Assembly (NCBI GenBank): GCA_037441565.1
Contig: JBBIRW010000001.1
Span: 186,001 to 250,000, forward strand
Direction: 5' to 3'
DNA from: JBBIRW01 sp037441565
GTDB taxonomy: Bacteria > Desulfobacterota > JBBIRW01
Length of the DNA stretch: 64,000 bases
In this document: one piece after another, positions 62,047 to 64,000 of the stretch
How the letters are laid out: the number at the start of each line of letters is the position of its first letter
Numbering within the stretch: position 1 is the first letter of the stretch
Notes under the pieces: generated by a model
Database searches by the model: none
Told to the model about the DNA's origin: nothing
What the model saw: only the letters and a program-made list of their open reading frames with translations
Program-made: the position numbers and the translations under genes

Positions 62047-62126
62047 TAAACGAGGGGGATAATACGGGATGATTTTTATAATCCTGCCTTAAGCCAAAAA
62101 ATTCATAATGCTCTGGGAGGTGAGTT

Positions 62127-62534
62127 ATGACATCTGAAAGGAAAGTGAGAATTTTAATTGCAAAGGCAGGTCTCGATGGGCACGATAGGGGGGCAAAGGT
62201 TGTAGCAAGGGCCTTAAGGGACGCAGGATTTGAAATAATCTATACAGGTCTCCATCAAACACCTGAAATGATCGTTAACACAGCAATTCAGGAGGATGTG
62301 GATGCTATCGGGTTGAGTATACTTTCAGGAGCACATAACTATCTCTTTCGCAGGGTTATAGAATTGCTTAAGGAAAAGGGTGCTGATGATATCATCGTCT
62401 TTGGTGGAGGAATCATCCCCAGGGATGATATCAAGGATTTAAAGGAGATAGGTGTCAGAGAGATTTTCACACCAGGAACATCCACCGAAGAGATCATCAA
62501 ATTTGTAAGGGAAAATATTACCCGAAGAAAGTAA
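62127..62534 (+). CDS. icmB: B12-binding small subunit of acyl-CoA mutase
   Basis: A 135-residue cobalamin-binding domain. The base-off motif D17-x-H19-x-x-G22 lies in KAGLDGHDRGAKVVARALRDAG, with LSILSGAH and the VFGGGIIP loop completing the corrin site. Size and separateness match the small subunits of isobutyryl- and 2-hydroxyisobutyryl-CoA mutases. A GGGAGGTGA ribosome-binding site precedes the ATG. The 80 bases between the two subunit genes hold only a weak hairpin and no promoter I can support. Confidence 0.88.
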   Translation: MTSERKVRILIAKAGLDGHDRGAKVVARALRDAGFEIIYTGLHQTPEMIVNTAIQEDVDAIGLSILSGAHNYLFRRVIELLKEKGADDIIVFGGGIIPRDDIKDLKEIGVREIFTPGTSTEEIIKFVRENITRRK

Positions 62535-62552
62535 AAATATTTGAGGTGAGCT

Positions 62553-63704
62553 ATGATTAGAAAGGTTGCAATAATTGGGACGGGATATATCGGCTGTTTT
62601 CCCACATCCCCCCATCTTTCTTACAAGGAGATGATGTTTGAAGCCGCCTGCAGGGCATACACTGATGCTGGAATTGATCCGAGAAAAGATGCTGATGGAT
62701 TTGTTTGTGTATCAGAAGACTTTCACGAGGGAACAAGTATATTTGACGAATATGTTCCAGATCAGATCGGTGCATATATGAAACCTGTTCATACCATCGC
62801 TGGTGATGGTATACAGGGTTTGATTGCTGCTTTTCTCAAAATTCAAACAGGATTGATGAATATTGTAGTTGTTGAGGCACATAGCAAGGCCTCAAATATG
62901 ATGTTTCCAGAGCATATAACTTCTCTTGCACTTGATCCAATATTCAACAGGCCGGTGTTGAGAAATGCATATTCTATAGCGGCAATGGAAATGAGAAGAT
63001 ACATATATGAAAGAAAGATACCATTGGAAGCCTTAGCTAAGGTTGTTATTAAAAATAAGTTAAATGCACTTAAGAATCCATCTTCTGCCTACCCTGCATA
63101 TGTGGATGCAGATGAAATCCTTGCTGCTGAAAGATGTTTTGACCCATTGAGCAGCTGGGATATAGCTTCATATGCTGATGGTGCATTTGTCGTTATTGTT
63201 GCATCCGAGGAAGTAGCAAGAAACCTTAAAGTGAAGCCTGTCTGGATAAAAGGTGTTGGATGGTGTACTGAAACTCCATCACTTGAAACAAGGGATTGGG
63301 TCAATGCTACTTATGCAGAGAGAGCAGCAGAGATGGCGTATCGCATGGCAGGAATAAAAAACCCTGCAAAGGAAATAGATTTTGCTGAAGTGGATGACTC
63401 ATTCTCATACAAGGAACTACAGCATATGGAGGCTATAGGATTATGCAGAAAGGGAGAGGCAGGGTATCTGGTGATGGAGGGTGAGACAGGGATCGATGGT
63501 CGCATCCCGGTAAATCCTTCTGGTGGATCCCTTGGCGTGGGGAATCTAATGGATGCCACAGGCTTGATGAGGATCGTGGAGGCAGTGGGCCAGTTGAGGA
63601 GGGAAGCAGGAAGAAGACAGGTTGAAAAGGCAGAAACCGCTGTTGTTCAATCCTGGAGGGGCATTCCCACAACAACAGGTGCTGTTGTTGTTCTTGGAAT
63701 TTGA
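62553..63704 (+). CDS. Thiolase-like (SCP-x/lipid-transfer type) protein, catalytic residues missing
   Basis: A 383-residue thiolase-fold protein. Recognisable blocks are RKVAIIGTGYIG, DSFSYKELQHMEAIGLCRKGE and NPSGGSLGVGNLMDATGLMRIVEAVGQL near the C-terminus. The active-site Cys of the usual CASG loop is replaced (HTIAGDGIQGLIAAF, about residues 82-96), and the GHP histidine is replaced by Asn in GVGNLMDATG. It may act as a non-catalytic partner of another thiolase subunit or bind acyl-CoA. A second thiolase-like gene follows 18 bases later. A GAGGTGAG ribosome-binding site precedes the ATG. Confidence 0.8.
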   Translation: MIRKVAIIGTGYIGCFPTSPHLSYKEMMFEAACRAYTDAGIDPRKDADGFVCVSEDFHEGTSIFDEYVPDQIGAYMKPVHTIAGDGIQGLIAAFLKIQTGLMNIVVVEAHSKASNMMFPEHITSLALDPIFNRPVLRNAYSIAAMEMRRYIYERKIPLEALAKVVIKNKLNALKNPSSAYPAYVDADEILAAERCFDPLSSWDIASYADGAFVVIVASEEVARNLKVKPVWIKGVGWCTETPSLETRDWVNATYAERAAEMAYRMAGIKNPAKEIDFAEVDDSFSYKELQHMEAIGLCRKGEAGYLVMEGETGIDGRIPVNPSGGSLGVGNLMDATGLMRIVEAVGQLRREAGRRQVEKAETAVVQSWRGIPTTTGAVVVLGI

Positions 63705-63722
63705 AATACCAAGGAGGTAATT

Positions 63723-64000
63723 ATGAGAAGGGTCGCAATTGTTGGTGCAGGGATGACAAAATTTATAAGGAGGGCGCAGGAGACTGGTAAAGAGCTTTCC
63801 TTTGAAGCAGCAAATATGGCGCTTAATTCATGCGAGCTCACCATTAAAGATATAGATTGCATTGTTATGGGAACCGCGCCTGATGCCTTTGATGGTGTCC
63901 ATATGAAGGGGGAGTATCTTGCTGATGGTGCAGGTGCATGGAGAAAACCCTACATGAGGTCCTTTGTAGGAGGAGGGACTGGGGTATTTGCAGTTATCCA
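63723..64000 (+). CDS. Second thiolase-like protein, 5' part only (cut by window end)
   Basis: The first 92 residues of a thiolase-fold protein, open to the end of the window. It begins RRVAIVGAGMTKFIRRAQE behind an AGGAGGTAATT ribosome-binding site and continues with IDCIVMGTAPDAFDGVHMKGEYLADG. The segment aligned with the catalytic-cysteine loop reads MRSFVGGGTGVFAV, again without Cys. It is paired with the preceding thiolase-like gene; the rest of the protein and any DUF35-type partner lie outside the window. Confidence 0.75.
   Translation, partial: MRRVAIVGAGMTKFIRRAQETGKELSFEAANMALNSCELTIKDIDCIVMGTAPDAFDGVHMKGEYLADGAGAWRKPYMRSFVGGGTGVFAVI

Noticed and set aside
62056..62085. Hairpin GGATGAT...ATAATCC between the mutase subunit genes
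   Set aside because: Short AT-rich arms with a mismatch and no T run; too weak to call a terminator or regulatory element.
60367..62534. Plain methylmalonyl-CoA mutase annotation
   Set aside because: Residues 89 and 207 are Phe and Gln rather than Tyr and Arg, and the subunits are split as in ICM/HCM.
60367..62534. 2-hydroxyisobutyryl-CoA mutase
   Set aside because: That enzyme has Ile at the Phe89 position and Asp in the GLSV-x-F segment; here they are Phe and Ala.
1..64000. CRISPR arrays, insertion sequences, prophage, tRNA or rRNA genes
   Set aside because: No regularly spaced repeats, transposase, integrase, inverted-repeat ends or cloverleaf/rRNA sequence were found on either strand; almost every base is in a housekeeping-type gene.

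Overview
The window is a chromosomal stretch of an AT-leaning (about 40% GC by eye), Gram-negative bacterium. The outer-membrane assembly gene lptD, tolQ/tolR, a CusA-type RND pump and ftsB show two membranes. Gene order and content (trpF-trpB-trpA-accD-folC, lepB-DUF4845, alaC-hom-thrC with an ApgM-like gene, acyl-CoA genes, PEGA and DUF4124 proteins) suggest a Desulfobacterota/deltaproteobacterial relative, possibly an anaerobe. That placement is an inference from memory of gene order. I see no tRNA, rRNA, CRISPR array, phage or insertion sequence; coding density is very high and most genes sit in long same-strand runs with gaps of 0-20 bases or ATGA-type overlaps.

Layout. 1-4.7 kb: copper/silver efflux pump cusA, a Met/His-rich exported protein, an isoprenylcysteine-methyltransferase-like membrane enzyme and a DJ-1/PfpI protein. 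4.7-10.3 kb: small units on both strands: nicotinamidase, PEGA protein, DUF4124 protein, TlpA thioredoxin, hotdog thioesterase, mobB, a CBS-ACT protein and nth. 10.4-16.9 kb: tolQ, tolR, a flavoprotein, ftsB, a membrane GAF-GAF-GGDEF cyclase, a degenerate nucleotidyltransferase/HEPN pair and a zinc oxidoreductase. 16.93-17.06 kb: a candidate small RNA on the minus strand with a near-consensus promoter and an intrinsic terminator.

17.2-31.6 kb: a 14.4 kb run from argS through a SPOR protein, the whole tryptophan pathway (trpE, G, D, C, a second trpB of the TrpB2 class, F, B, A), accD, folC and lptD. 31.75-41.4 kb: sugar-nucleotide genes (a cupin/mannose-1-phosphate guanylyltransferase fusion, DegT aminotransferase, ugd, UDP-xylose synthase, galE-like epimerase, ROK kinase), then lepA, lepB and a DUF4845-like protein. 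41.4-57.9 kb: a PyrR-type attenuator, pyrR, pyrB, pyrC, carA, carB, recG, lipA, alaC, hom, thrC, an ApgM-like gene likely to be the missing homoserine kinase, a thioesterase and a 3-hydroxyacyl-CoA dehydrogenase.

57.9-64 kb: a TetR-controlled acyl-CoA module. The regulator gene is frameshifted by an 11-bp tandem duplication. It is followed by an acyl-CoA dehydrogenase, a corrinoid adenosyltransferase, a split B12-dependent acyl-CoA mutase and two thiolase-like genes, the last cut by the window end. The mutase carries the Phe89/Gln207 pair of isobutyryl-CoA mutase rather than the Tyr/Arg pair of methylmalonyl-CoA mutase, and both thiolase-like proteins lack the usual active-site cysteine. The module therefore looks like branched/straight short-chain acyl-CoA interconversion with adenosylcobalamin supplied locally.
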